Positions 26,663-40,128 of a stretch of 64,000 bases of DNA are shown here, piece after piece (within the stretch, counting starts at the first letter, position 1; every line of letters begins with the position of its first letter). The notes under the pieces were generated by a model that was given only the letters and a program-made list of their open reading frames with translations, ran no database searches and was not told where the DNA came from. Source of the stretch: Malurus cyaneus samueli (taxonomy: Eukaryota; Chordata; Aves; Passeriformes; Maluridae); assembly GCA_009741485.1 (NCBI GenBank), contig CM019236.1:66911781-66975780 (forward strand). Reading direction: 5' to 3'. The position numbers and the translations under genes are program-made.

Positions 26663-29600
26663 TAAAAAGAGCTCTTTAAAACCAAGAAGAAATACTGAAA
26701 TAAGAACTATTCCACTCAGTAAATATTCATCTTTTGTTGATATGGGGGCTTCAGATATACCCAAGAACAAGAATAGCATAAGGCAGTTCCTAGGCATTTT
26801 TTTGAATTGCTTGTTATAGGGCCTTTGGCCATTCAAGATTGAAAGATAATGACTTTTCCTCTTGTGAGAACCATTGTAAATAGAGAAGTTATTCAAGTAA
26901 TTTGTTGTTGGGTCCGTCTTAACAAATTGAAAGAAGAATAGATATTTGTTTGAGATTTGTGTTTTGTACTGTGTACTATGTAATTACTTTTAAACATTAT
27001 TTTTATATTTACCATGATACTATTATTACTTTTATTAGTAATAATATTGTGGGTTGTGTGTATTATAAATAGACAAAGATCAACATAAAAAAGCAATACA
27101 TTGTATCTTTCCAGTAGCATCATGAAGGATATGAGGAGGACAAGTTTTATTTAAGAGTGTGATGGAAGATGATGTCTCAGTAATCAGGATGTAAGGTGGT
27201 TTAGCTATGAGGATGAATAGATTAGACAATATATTGCAGGCTTTTCTTTAGGCAGGAAAAGTCAGCATACTTAGCTTAAGCCTTAGGAAGAAGAACTAAT
27301 GAAAAATGATGCCAGAATTATCAGTTTGAGTAACAGGACTGGAATGAAGTCTACAATCTCTGAGAAGAGATTAATAAACCTGAGGTCTGAATTCAGGCAC
27401 ATATAACATTTGTAGCTTGTTGTTTTGTTTTATTTTAAGTGAATAAACTGAGATTGAGACCTGGATTATGATTAAGAACTTCAAGTATTTGAGAAGATAA
27501 TTCCATTAATTCATACTTTGCAACAAAATATAAAGAGCAGCCATGAAACCCTGACTTTTTGATTTTTGAGAAAATTCCAATGATTTAGTTGTTTTGACCA
27601 TGTATTGGTAAATGATGGCACACCTGAATGGATAGAAATTTTCTGAGTTTTCTTTGACCATGATAATATTATGCTGAGAACTGGACATCCAGAAAGATGC
27701 AGACCTGGACCTATGCCCCTTGAATCCTTTTGGAATCTGTTCATATTTCACATTGTCCTGAACCAAAGATTGCATCTGTTTATTTGCACAATGCACTTCG
27801 TTCCTCCTATTCGTGCTAAAACTGGTTCTCTAAATGTCTGCTAGTTCTCAGAATGAAATAGCTGTTAGATATTCTCGAAACATCTCAGTGTACCCTCAGT
27901 GCAGACCTAATGGCTGCAGAGATCTTTGCTGTATGGTCCCTCACTTTGTTGCTTTTAGGTTCTTCCTTTCCTGGCACATTCCTAACCTACTATGCCAGTC
28001 AAACCCAAAACATCTGGAACCCAATAACAGGGAAGGGAGAGCAAAAGAACCAGCCAGACAAAAAAGCCAGCCACCATGATTGCTGTTTCTGCTGTATTCA
28101 GGGCTGTTGCAAAAATGGCTTTATGCTGAAACATTCTGAAACTGTGCCTGCTTCAACAGTTTTTACCTTTACAGCCAATAATCTCAAAATCCCTTAAAAA
28201 TAAATCTAAAAGGCACATTGCTATTGGGGAAGAAGATCTGGTTGTCATTGTTGCTTTTGTGAGAGCTTCAGGTTTGGCAATGAAAAATAGTATCTTTATC
28301 TAGAAATACAGATTCATTATTATACTTCTGCTATATTATATAGTGGGATTTCATCCTTTTGCTTCCTTCTCTCCAGACTGTAGCTATGTCAGAAATGCCA
28401 GAATACATTTAGTTAATGAACAAATTTATAGAGTACTTTTTTTCCCATTTCAGTTAGTGAAAACATGAGTTGCCTAATTAAGCAGAGTTTAGACACTGAT
28501 TTTTTTTCTAATATGACACGGATGCCCTGAAGAAAATCGGTATTTATTGCAGTAATTATCATTTTCTGCTTGGCTGTTTTACAACTGATCTCAAACACCA
28601 TAGTTCTAAATTTAAGTAATTTGTGTTAAGCAATATCATCTCTATGTACAGCTTCTGTGGATGCTAGATAAGTAGACTAAGGTAAGGTATTTTACAGTAA
28701 CAATTTTAAACTAGGTGGTTATATTATTCATATTAGTACGTTCTGAAATTACATGCCTTTTTAAAATAAAATGGATTATACTACTACTTGTCCTCTTTTA
28801 GCAGATGTATTTAACTTTTTAGTTATGAAATATTTGATGGGAAAGCTTACTGGGGAGTTTCTTGGCACTTGAAATCAAGTTCATTTGTAAGGTGGAGAAG
28901 GAATGTTAATAATTGCAGCAAAGATAATTTAATACATTCTTAGCCTGTGACAGCATGCTTACTGCCACAAATCAGACTAAAGGCTCTATTCATGAATGAA
29001 TCATGTCCCGTTTACCCTCCATTTATATGTAGTGGAAGTTTAATGGAAATACTTGGCCATGTGTCTTTTGTGGTTTAACAGGGTAGTCAGTCCTCTGTGG
29101 CTTATACATGTAACAACACCTTTTTTTTAAACTATGGGAAATACAAAAAGGAAAAACTAAGGAGGTGTGAAGCATGGTTAAGTTGGAGAGAAAGCTAGAG
29201 AAAGCTTAAATGAGTTTGCAAAATTTACTTTTTTTCTGAAAATCACTAATTTACAAGCCTACTTTGTGATTTGTAATTTCCAGCATTAATTCAGCCCAGG
29301 AAATTAGGGGAAGGCTTGTGTGAAGTTGGACAACTGCAGCATCTGCACAGGCTGAAATAGATGGGGGAGGAAGACTATTTTTCACAGATACCTCACTCCC
29401 CTTCCATATCTCTTTCTTTCTCATCTTCCTCCTTTATTTCTAATTTTATCAATCCTTGTTTTCATGAACTTCTTCACTAAGGATGGGTTAGATATAAATA
29501 TATATATTGCATTTAGCCTGTTTCTAAGTAAAGGTATGAATTAGACTAGAATTTGGAATGGACAAGTAAACAAACCTGGAATTACATGGTCCTGTTTGTC

Positions 29601-31829
29601 TGACCCTCGTCATCATTCAATTTTGGTTTCTCTTATAATATTTCTTCCTAACTTTTCTTTTCCCCCATCAGAGGGATCACTTTCATAGTTGTTAAACTTG
29701 TAATCTGGGACAATATCCTTGTCTTAATCTGAAATATGTATAGAATAAAAACATTTTCATGGCATGAGTACCATGGGACTTGGTGAAACCATAACTGAGG
29801 ATTGCATTATTTTATAGGCAGCAAGTCACCTCCTTATGTGGCTTTATCATCCCCATTTCCATATCAGCTCTTTTATCCTCCATGTTGCTTTTCTTTTGTG
29901 TTCTTTCCAGACTGGACTCCTGCCCCAGAGGAGTCCTCTAACCTGCCATTTGCATCTGTACCATAAATATTTTATATAGCCCACAATGCTTTATGCATAT
30001 TTTAACTGAACAATACCATTTTGTAAATTGTCTGTCAATACTATACATGCCTGGTTACTGCCATGAGAAATGTGTTCTGTGTTGCAATAATATCAAAATA
30101 TCAATTGTCCCTCCAAATTTAGTCCATTTTCCTGACAGTGCTAAGGAAAGTAAAAATGGTCTGAAATTCTGAACTGGCTTCTGAGGAGATGTGACAAACT
30201 ATGTCAGTTTCCATGAGTGCATAAATATGCATAAATCTTCTGCTGAGACTTACTGCCAACCTGAACGGGTGGTTCTCATTAGCTCCAACTTGGGAGGATG
30301 AAAGGTAAATGTCCAAAATGAACTTATATCTGTTTGCTGCAGTGACAGGTTTAAACACTCAGACTGTGTAAAATGTTTGCAAGCAATGCTACAAAAAACA
30401 GGGTGCACTGTCACACACAAGAGATATCAATCCTCTTATAGCATTTAGCAATTCATATGTCCATAGAACTGTTGCCTTTAAACATCACATCTTTTTGTGC
30501 AATTCTATGTTAAGGTCTAGTAAAATCATGTTAAACATGTTTATGTCATCGAAAATAAATGGGCTGCCAGTTTGAGGGGCATCAAGTGCTGCTAAACATT
30601 TCAGTCATGCATCAGTAAACAGTTTTTTGTATGATCACTGACAGCACGTGAACTCATGACCATTTCTGAAATAAGTGGTGGATATGGTAGGATCTAAAGT
30701 CTATCTTTTAGGAAGGAATAAAAGACAAGACCATCACTCAGTTTATTACTGTGCATCCCAGCTTCTGGAGCGGTTCTGGTGTGGTACTGTATTTTTCCAC
30801 TGTGTTATTCTGAGAATTACTTAATAGGACACTCTGATAAGTAGACATTAGAATCATATGTAAAACCCTATGCCTATTTAAAAAGATTTTCTAGAAAACA
30901 TCTACGAAGAAGGAATCCCTGAAGAATGGTATTATCTACTATTCAAAAACCTTGGCTTCACATAGTTAAAGAAAATACCATTCCCCGGCCAAATCCTCAC
31001 AAAATGAAGAAACCAGAAAATCGTAAATTTTTCTTCTCTCAATCATATGGGTATGATAATTTTTTTGTTGTTGTTGTTATGGATGTGTGTTCTTTAATTT
31101 TTATCAGCAGACCCTTGCAAAAAATCCTCTTCATTCTTTTCAAAGTGGTTCACTGGATTTAGTGGAATTTCATATAGTGCTGTGACTGCATCAACAGTCT
31201 GTTGATAGGGAATTTTTACTGCAGTTATAAACCTCAAAAAAATCTTGTCAATTAGCTGGAAAGCATTCAATTTCTCCCGAACAAATGCTATGTCCTTCTT
31301 ATACTGTTGGGTTTAAAACAGATATGATAGCAAAATAATTTTATATGCCTTACTTTTACTATACAACACATACTTGTGTTCTTCCTTGCGTACTAAATTT
31401 GTGTTGAAAAGTAGCTGGGTGTTATGTGGGTGTTCATAGTGCATTTTTATGTGCATTGATTAATTTTACATTCTTTATACCATAAATCAAGGTAATAAGG
31501 AAAATTTTCAAATGTGCCACTTGAAATATATCTTTCACATTGCCTTTGTTCTATTTATAACCTTGTTTTTCTGTACATAAAGTGTTCTTATACACGGTAG
31601 ACTAGCTGATATATAGTAATGGGTGCAGAGCTGTAAAAGTCTCTCTTGGCACTCTTAATATGGTCAGATTATTACTGTGTTCACCGATTCAGCTAGATGT
31701 GTTCAAGGATCTTCTCTGGTCTGAAAGGTCAGCTGCTTTTAGTTGTGCACTAGTAGAATACTAATACTGTCCTTATTCAAATTACCTGCTACAGTACTTA
31801 TTAAATTGATGGCCTTGTGCTCTAATTTA
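26663..31829. other. Non-coding stretch, no gene recognised
   Basis: This is AT-rich single-copy sequence. The frame 27910-28197 begins with a hydrophobic, signal-peptide-like segment (MAAEIFAVWSLTLLLLGS), but it lacks splice signals and a recognisable domain, so it is not called a gene. A stretch near 30200-30310 contains paired POU/octamer-like ATGCATAAAT motifs. Confidence 0.5.
30205..30310. promoter_or_regulatory. Possible POU-type regulatory element
   Basis: Two copies of an octamer-like motif (gcataaatatgcataaatc) lie next to a GC-richer block ending gaggatgaaagg. No repeat explains it. This is a motif-level suggestion only. Confidence 0.2.
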
Positions 31830-32250
31830 ATACCGCCGTCGTTCAGAGGCAGGTCGCAGCTGCACTCTGCGCAGAATTAGGTGGTGCTGAGGCAAAGTTC
31901 AAGCAGCAACCGTAGTTTTGGGTTGCATTTTCCCACTAAATTAGCAGTCAGATGCAGTGTATAATTAATTAGCCCAAACCAGGGAAAGCTTGTCATTTAA
32001 TAAGCCTTTTTTATTTCCATGTTACACAAACAGTGGGAATTGATCCATTAAGCGCCTGACTATTAATGCTGTTAAATGTATGTCTGGTTGTTAAATTGAG
32101 ATGTCTAGTTACATACGTTCAGTATTTAAGAGCTTCTCACAGATTGTTCAGTGTTTACTGAGATTTTAAGTCACGTTCTACAAATCAATAATGGCTTCAT
32201 TAATGAATTTGAACAATGCTAGTTCAGATAAATAGATCTGACTTGCATAG
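31830..32250. promoter_or_regulatory. Candidate conserved developmental enhancer
   Basis: The stretch contains CpGs that are rare in the neighbourhood (taccgccgtcgttcagag, aagcgcctgac), a cluster of homeodomain cores (taattaattagccc, tccattaagc, tattaatgctgttaa, ttcattaatgaat) and no repeat or coding frame. This dense mixture is typical of deeply conserved vertebrate enhancers. It is the best such candidate in the window, but conservation is inferred, not seen. Confidence 0.4.
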
Positions 32251-33419
32251 AAAAGAAATGGTGTCTGGCATTGTGGTAGTCAAGACAGCATGATATTTAT
32301 TTTGTTTCCCTAAATATCAAATATTCTGCTTATATCATGCTGCTTATAGTCTACATTGCAGCCTTCTTTTTCCCTATAATCCTTGTTCATAATTGCCTAA
32401 GGCATTGTATAACTTCATCTCTTCAGAGTCCTACGTGGTATTAAACATGCAGAATAATACATTTCAACAACCACTTGAAAATGACAGGGGCTTCTTAGTC
32501 CTTAAAAAAAAAAAAAGGTGTAAAAGGGCCCCGTATTTTGAATCATCCTTATTGAACTACTCAATCTACTCTGTACTTGGATAATAGCTGCACTCAATCT
32601 TAGCGCATAGGAAATTTTCAGGATTTAAAGGTTTTAACATTCTATTAACCACTGTGTTTCTAGAAAAAAAGTGTGTATTGGCAATGAGTCATAAGACTAA
32701 CTGCCAAATATAATATAAAATCTTGTCTGTTTTGCTCCTGTGTGTATATTCCATGTGCGAAGTGGGGAAGTATGATATTTTGTATTGGGGTCCTGCAGCC
32801 AGAACACAGTGATCTCACTTATTTGAAATAAATGACTTAAAATGAACCTAAACGAAAGGCTCAAAAATGGAATAGTCTTCAACATTTCTGCCTAATGAAG
32901 GGGACACTGCAGCACAGATAAATACTGTACTCTCTTTTCTGTCTCTGTATCTTGGTTGATTCTGCAGTTTCTCCAACAGATCCTTTGGCCTATTTTGTCT
33001 GGGTCTTTCATTAGCATTTCAAATATTCCTTTGCTATTGTAGCCCATTTAACATGAAAGCTCCAATTGTGACCAAGAAGAAAACTCCTAGGCATGTAAAA
33101 CTCAAAGAATGTTTTCTCGCAAAAGGGGGAAAATTCTGTTGTGAGGGCAAGACTCAGTTTACATGTGGTTTTAAACACAGCTGGAAGAATACAAAGTCTG
33201 CCTCAGACCTGAGGGCTAATGAATCATCCTTACATCTGCCCATGAGGGTCAACAGCAACTGAAGTCTTTGGAGAGTGAGGAGAGCACAACGTTGGGTAAA
33301 AGAGCCAAAGAAGATGGCTGTGTGCCTAAAGTAAATCAAATCGGTTCAAACTTTGTTTGCATTTACATATCTTTGTTTTCAAAACCCCAAAACTGAAATT
33401 AATTTTGGGCATGCACACT

Positions 33420-33640
33420 TATTTTCTAAAAAATATATTATTATAAGTTCATTAATGTTAAATGTACTTGTTTGGGCAAATTAACTCACTTTAATTAGTG
33501 GTGATGGCAGTTGGAAAGGATTAGCTATAGTTACCTAGTTATTGTAAGCAGCTTCTCATGCATTAAGTGCTAAGTGTGACAACTTTTACTCACTTTTAAT
33601 ATGCTGCAAACACCATAGTCAGATGTTTTCTGGATTGTGG
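33420..33640. promoter_or_regulatory. Candidate conserved non-coding element
   Basis: Homeodomain-type sites (actttaattagtggtgatgg) lie within sequence free of repeats and frames, with gcagcttctcatgcattaag following. This is a weak, texture-based call. Confidence 0.2.
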
Positions 33641-34784
33641 GTTGACAGTGTGATCATGAATGAGGAAGAGTAGTGCATATCTGACAACTGATAGACCAAC
33701 CCAGTACCCTCCAGAGTGCTCATCATCCCTTAGGACCTTAGGCAAGCAGCTGCCTTGTACATCAACCTCTCTTGGATACCTGCTTCATACGATAAATTAA
33801 GCCTGGTGTGTGAGATTAGATCACATCCTCAGAAAATTTCAAGGCTTCCAAGCAAAATAAAAAACTGAGTAAGAATAACATTCTTTATGCCTGTGTATAA
33901 TAAAAGGCTGAGATGAGATAAATCAAAGGACCTGACAATACTCTTGATGCATTATTGTTTCTATTTGGCTACAATACAAAAGAGACAGCAATACATTGAT
34001 ATGCAGGGTGAAGGGCCTATATGCTGAGATAGATACTTTTTTTAAACAAAAGAAAAAGTATACATATTTCATATGTCCTGGTTTTATAGCTTTTTGCAAT
34101 GTTTGCGATAAAATGTACTGCAGATTTGCATGCTCAAAAACATCCTTGACAGCTATGAAAATTGTGTCGTTTGACAACTCTTCATCTTAGCTAAGGCAAA
34201 CAAACAAGGCCAAGTTGACTGAAATTTAAAATCTTTCCTAATCCTGGGGATGTGATGGCAGCTTGTTTGCACTGGCATCCAAAAGCTACAGTATTGTCAA
34301 AAATTGTAGCAAAGCTGAGGTAGCTTTGACTGGACTGACCTCAAATATGATGTGAACAGCTGTGTAGGGAGAGGGATGGTAGGTTGAGGAGGTGTGCTGT
34401 CTACACGCTCGTTTGATCTTCAGTCAACATTGTGAGTAACCACAGTATTTGTGTGTCTGAGAGGATGATAAATGATCAGTCATAAAAGGAGGTAAGAACT
34501 TCTGTATTTTATACTGTCTGTTTGCTCCAGCTCTAGATGTGGGTCTCGCCATGGTGGGCACTGTGCAAAGGCACATAACGTTCATGTAAAGATTAAAGAC
34601 TTCTTTATCCAAGCTACACAAACCATAGTATCTTTGACTCGCAGAGAGTTCTGGTTACTCTTGTCATCTAGTTTAAGTACATGTTGTTTGAATCACAGCC
34701 AAGAAATTAAGTTGTGAGGCTTCATTCATAGGACAGGTACATATCTTATAAGTAAAAGTGGTATTTAATGGAAAACTATGCATT

Positions 34785-34985
34785 TTGTACAGACATTGCG
34801 TGCTCGCAACAATGTGTGTCATGAGGCAAGCCCAGGCTGCAGCAGAAATATGCGATTTATCACAGCAACTAGGCAGTGTATCATTTCAGTCAGGGGATGA
34901 ATTAGTTTCTGTGCTTAATGATAGCTGCTGGAGACCTGGTTTGGAGCACTTGTGCTGTGTGACACCCAGAGCAGTGTAACCCAGC
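34785..34985. promoter_or_regulatory. Candidate conserved non-coding element
   Basis: This is a GC-richer block with retained CpG (cattgcgtgctcgcaacaat) and homeodomain and E-box-like motifs. A 73-codon frame covers it, but I recognise no protein, so regulatory function is at least as likely. Confidence 0.2.
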
Positions 34986-35989
34986 TGATGAGCTGCAATG
35001 GCATTGCTCTTTTAAGATGGAGAACGCTTATGTTTGCTTTCCTTGAGCAAAAGCTACTGCGTCTGTCACTTGATCTCCCCATTACACCCCAGACTCAAGT
35101 TTCTTTTTAATGATAGTATTTGCATTTATTTGGCTTTTGTCATAAAGAATGACATATTTTTATAACACTTCAGTTCAAAAACTGAAGCAGGGATATTAAA
35201 ACCAGACTAAGGCTGCTAGGTAAAACAGCTGCATGTGACATATTCTTTCCCATCTGCTGCACAGGTGTGGAAAATTTGCAATGTTGTTGAATACTACTGA
35301 GGTCAGGATTTAAGATGCTGCACTCTCACGTGGGTCCTGTTACATATAACAGAGAGGGGACAGCCACAGGTCCCATGCCTTTGAGGGATGCTTTGCCAAG
35401 GCCAGAGGGATGGAGGCAGGATGGTAAGTGAAATTATGGGGAACTGAGCAAAAACTGTGCTGACAGGAGGTAGCTGCTCCTGTGTATTTTCTTGAGGGAC
35501 ATCATATTAAAATTGAGTGAAGGAGGGGATTGATCTTACAGGTCAATAAGTTCCTGTTTCAGACATTGTGGATTGTGAACACTGTTCAGAGAAAAATGGC
35601 ACTTTAAAAATTGTGTGAGTGTCTTAAGAACAGATAGAATTTTTATTAGAATAGAAAATAAAGGGAAATTTTTCTTTTCTATAATCTCCTTCATGGGGAT
35701 CTACACTTCCTGCATAATTAAATGCTTGCAGAAATTCTAGAAATAAAGAAAATGAGAAGGTAAGCAATATACACTCTTACCATTCTGAGTTTTTTTCACC
35801 TAGGTTTGATGACCTGTTTTGATTTCAATTCTTCTGACTGAATGAGCTATAGCATGATATCACCTGAGTAATTTCTGAGAGCTTGCTTATTCCTTTAAGT
35901 CTGCTATGGTGTCCATTGCAACTCATAATGATATGAAAAGCCTCATTTACTCTACTCTTGTGCAGCTGGAAGCATAAAATGTCTTGTCT

Positions 35990-36060
35990 TTCCAGAGTCA
36001 CTCAAAGGGTTCAGTTAGGGGACCAGTCTTGTTCAGTATGCTGGCATTAGCTGTCTAATC
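35990..36060 (+). mobile_element. Possible old CR1 scrap
   Basis: Sequence aagggttcagttaggggacc followed by agtcttgttcagtat resembles the CR1 segment coding for GSVLGPVLFN in the reverse transcriptase. The similarity fades quickly on both sides, so this would be a very old copy, or chance. Confidence 0.35.
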
Positions 36061-39000
36061 TTCTAGGTCACTGGAAATCAACCTTAAGCAGTTGGAGACT
36101 TCAAATTGAAAATTTTAAGAGATTAGAGATGCACATATGCATTCTCAACAAGTGGCACCTGAGTGCATTGAATCCATTGCACACTTCAATAAAAGCACAG
36201 CAACGATTCTAGAAGATTGCATGACAAAGTTTGGTGATAGCCTCATTTAGAAAAGATAGTTTTGTTTAAGTTTCCTATAAATCAGTGTTTCAGTCCTGCA
36301 GGGAGACCTGTCCCACAAGAACCTTGTCAGTGTTCTTTTACTGTCTTTTACTTTAAGATGCAGTGAAACATGAGCTGTTAGAACAGATTTTAGATTACTT
36401 TGGTTTTGGTTTTAGGTTTTCTTTTACTAATGCTTATATTTAGTACCATTTGTTAAACTGTTTAATCTATAATAATGTGTCACTTTTTCATAAAAGTAGG
36501 TAAGATTTACTTTTCCATTATTTTGACCATCTCTCTAAGGTGGTCTAGTAAAACAAAATCAGTGCTTGTGTTTTATTATAATTAAGTTCTTAAACAATGA
36601 TTTCATTAATTTGTAATATTTGGAAAAAATAATTTGTAATATTTTAATTTCTTTTGTGCTCTGATAATGTTACATGACTAAACTTCAACTGCCTGACAAA
36701 CCCCAAAGTCATTCACAGCTGAAGAATAAACCATAAAAACAAGTGATAAAAATGGAAGGAAACAGAAAAGCATAAATAAGAACTAGCAACAGAGTAATAA
36801 TAAATATTTTATTCACATTGATTCATGTATTCATTCATATCACATATAACTTGCACATGAATGGAGATCCAAAATCATTCTATACCACTCAGTATATAAA
36901 AGGCATCTAAATCTACTTATATAAATCTCACTGATGTTGCACTCTGTTACAAAGCAAGTATTTTGCATAATTAGCCTGCATACTCAGCCACATTTTTCAG
37001 GAGCCAGCTAGTTCACTGCCCTCACTGCAACAGGATGATGTCAAATATAATAGGTGTTCCTGACTGTTTAGCAGTCTTCATAATTAGTCCTTTTATTTAA
37101 TTTTCTAAGTATGGATTCAGAAGTCTAATTTTGACCATGTCTTTTCTTTTTGTTTTTTTTTTTCCTTCTTCTTCTTTTTCTTGGTATTCTATATAGGTAT
37201 TACAATGATTTGAATCGAATGGCTTCTCTTTTACCTAACAACTTATTTTTTTTTCAAGACTTAATTTCCAAAATGCTTGCTGTGCTTGAATTCCACGGCA
37301 GTGTCCAGAAGCGAAAGAATATGCTATCCTGTTTCTTGGATTAAAGTGGAAATATTTGAATCATTAAATTGTAGAGTTATGATAAATTTTCCAGCAACAG
37401 CTTTTGGCCCAATTTTGCCATCTTCAGATCTCCTGGCCTGTTCATTTCACTGAGTCAAGTAAAAAGTCCAGTTCTTTATGAAGATTTGGGATATTGTATA
37501 GCTACTCCTCTTTGAAGCAAATCTCTGTGATCTGGGCCTGAATGTAGCCCTGATAAAATTCTTAAGGGTTAAGACAGACTGCCTTTTACACACTTCTGTA
37601 TATAAATTTGCTGAATGTTAACTTGTAAATTCTATCAGCAAAAGACATCTAATACTGGTTTGAGGCGAAAAAGAATGAGATTAATAAATTTCCTTCTTCA
37701 AGGTGGATACTCATACTCAACAGGGTCAAGCAAGAATATGTGTTTTTTCCATAGATGTTGCTGTTGTCTGATAGACTGGGCACCCACTGGGCCTGCAGTC
37801 AAGATTCTGAATTTAACGCTACAGTGGTCTGATTTAGTGTGACAAAGTCTTTGTTATCACAAACTGAGATAATCCAAGGCATTCTGGTTTTAAACAAATT
37901 AAAGAGAGCTTCTTGTTCAAGTAAAAAGACAAACTTTCTAATTAAAAGGATTTTTTTTTTCTTAACTTCAGTTATTTTTAAGTAGTTAAACTCTTTTCCT
38001 TATTTAGACATCTTTGGAGAAGTTTTCAGGTATCTCTGAAGTTTAATAGCTACTGCCATCAAAATTTCTGTATGAAATTTTAACTAGAAAGGTATGTGTG
38101 AGGTGTCAGATTGTGACTTTGAAACTGTTGGGACAGGAAGAAATCAGCAGATGTCAGATATTATAAATTGGTTGACTGGAAGTGGGAACTATTTAGTGCT
38201 TTTTAAATCTATAAAATAAAGCATAGTATCTTGTGGGGAGAGGGGCTGTATTGGTCTTTAAGAATATTATTTAGTATCATTCCTGCCCTCTATGATATTT
38301 TTGATATTTCCTATTCTGAGTAGTCAAAAATTGGAAATAAATTCACTCACTAAACATTAAACATTATCACTAACAATTTATTCCATAAGAGACAGTAAAC
38401 TAGTTGCCATGTAATGTATATTTTTGCAATAATTAGCCCACCTTTCAAGATATATAACAATGAACATTTCGGGGTTTTTTTTTGGTTTTTTTGTTTTTTT
38501 TTTTTTCACTGATACACATTTTGGTAAGACAGCACAGTATCCCACAGATGTAAGAATGAAGGATTTTTTCCCCTTTAATTAACATTAAAATGTCTTTCTT
38601 CTATATCTGCCATAGTGTTATTGAAAATATGACATCATCATTTAAAACAAGTCAGAAGAATTTTCTAAATAACTGTAATTGGAGGGAGAGAAGGATGCTG
38701 AAAATTCACATAAAGGATTTTTGCATACTTAGAACCTAAAATAAGGAGTAATTAACTGTTTCAAATATCCTCCCACTTATAATAATAGGATGTCTCCAGT
38801 CAAATTTGCAGAATTTATTTTATTTTGCTAATTGATTGGTATATTCATCATTCAATGATATATTACAGTTGGATTCTAAATTACTTTTGTCTGATAAGCC
38901 TTCCAATTCTTCTCACACTATTTTCCTAGTAAAATCTGAACTTCTTTCATTATATAAAACACATCTTGAATAAGATATTGCTGAATAATAAGTAAGGATC

Positions 39001-40110
39001 CTACCATGTTCAGCATTAGAACCCCTGACAAAGTCAAATGCGTTCTCATTTAGACAATGAACTCACCTAATGTCATTTTCAGTGTACCATACTGAGGGGG
39101 CAAATATAGTCTTCTCCTTTCTTCCCCTTTTTCCCTATTTACCTTTAAGTCAGAAATTTTTGAGGACTAAAAATAGAAGGAATTTTACATATTGTTGGTT
39201 ATGTGCTCTCACATAGTAAAACCCAATTAGAACATAGAGCATTTGTAATTGTTGTATTTTTATTCTACATTGTCTGAAAATTCCCCCCCATTTTTGTTTA
39301 TTAACCAGTCTTCTTAAAAGAGAATTTTTTGTATTTGGGCAGGTACTATATTACATTTGCTTGCAATTTGCATTTTTCTTAATACATCAGCCAGATTCCT
39401 TTTGCATAGATAGCATTTCATAAACCAGAGAACACTGATAACAGCTGATTTAACTGACTTGCTAATACAAGGAGCAGATCATTTTAAATGGACCTTACAT
39501 CTTTATAGGATGTTAGAGATGAAGACATTACTTCAAAATGGAGGTAATTATAGCCTCTTTTTTATCAGTGCTATTTTCTGAGGTATTATCATAAGATAGC
39601 ACTTTAGTATTAAGCAGGACCTTAGAGTGGCAATAAATCAGTCCAACTGAGTCATCATTGTCCAAGGTATCTGAGCTACTGAAATGTTGTGGATCCTACA
39701 GAGAGTGTGAAATCACTTGACCCTTGGCATTAACCTTTACTGAATGAATAGACACTGCTTTCCACATCGTGGAACAAAAGCAGAATAGTATTGATTAAAC
39801 ACCACATTCACTTGATATTAAATACTGGCTGAACTCACTTTTTGCTTTCCAGCTCCAGTGGGAAAAACCCAGAGAGTTGCTGAGTCTCAGGAGAATGCAT
39901 GTTTGTAATTCAGAGCAATGTTTTTTTCTGCAAAGTTTTCTTTTTTTCCCCTCCTTGGATCAATAACTGGCAGCCATGATCAGCCATGAGTATGTATTGT
40001 CGATTCTGACCTGTGTACTTTATCACTTGGGGTGAGAGGTCACAGTGCTGTGACTAATAATGCAGTCGTCCCAGGCATGAATAGTTTCCTGCCTGTAATA
40101 CAAGTGCATA

Positions 40111-40128
40111 TCTATATATATATATATT
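40111..40128. repeat. TA microsatellite
   Basis: This is a short (TA)n tract. Confidence 0.85.

Larger units (their letters stand above)
32251..36990. other. Non-coding stretch, no gene recognised
   Basis: This is AT-rich sequence with short chance frames only, apart from the two element candidates and the possible CR1 scrap listed separately. Confidence 0.45.

Noticed and set aside
27834..28197. Frame with signal-peptide-like start at 27910
   Set aside because: It has no recognised domain, a second open frame overlaps it, and no splice or promoter context is visible.
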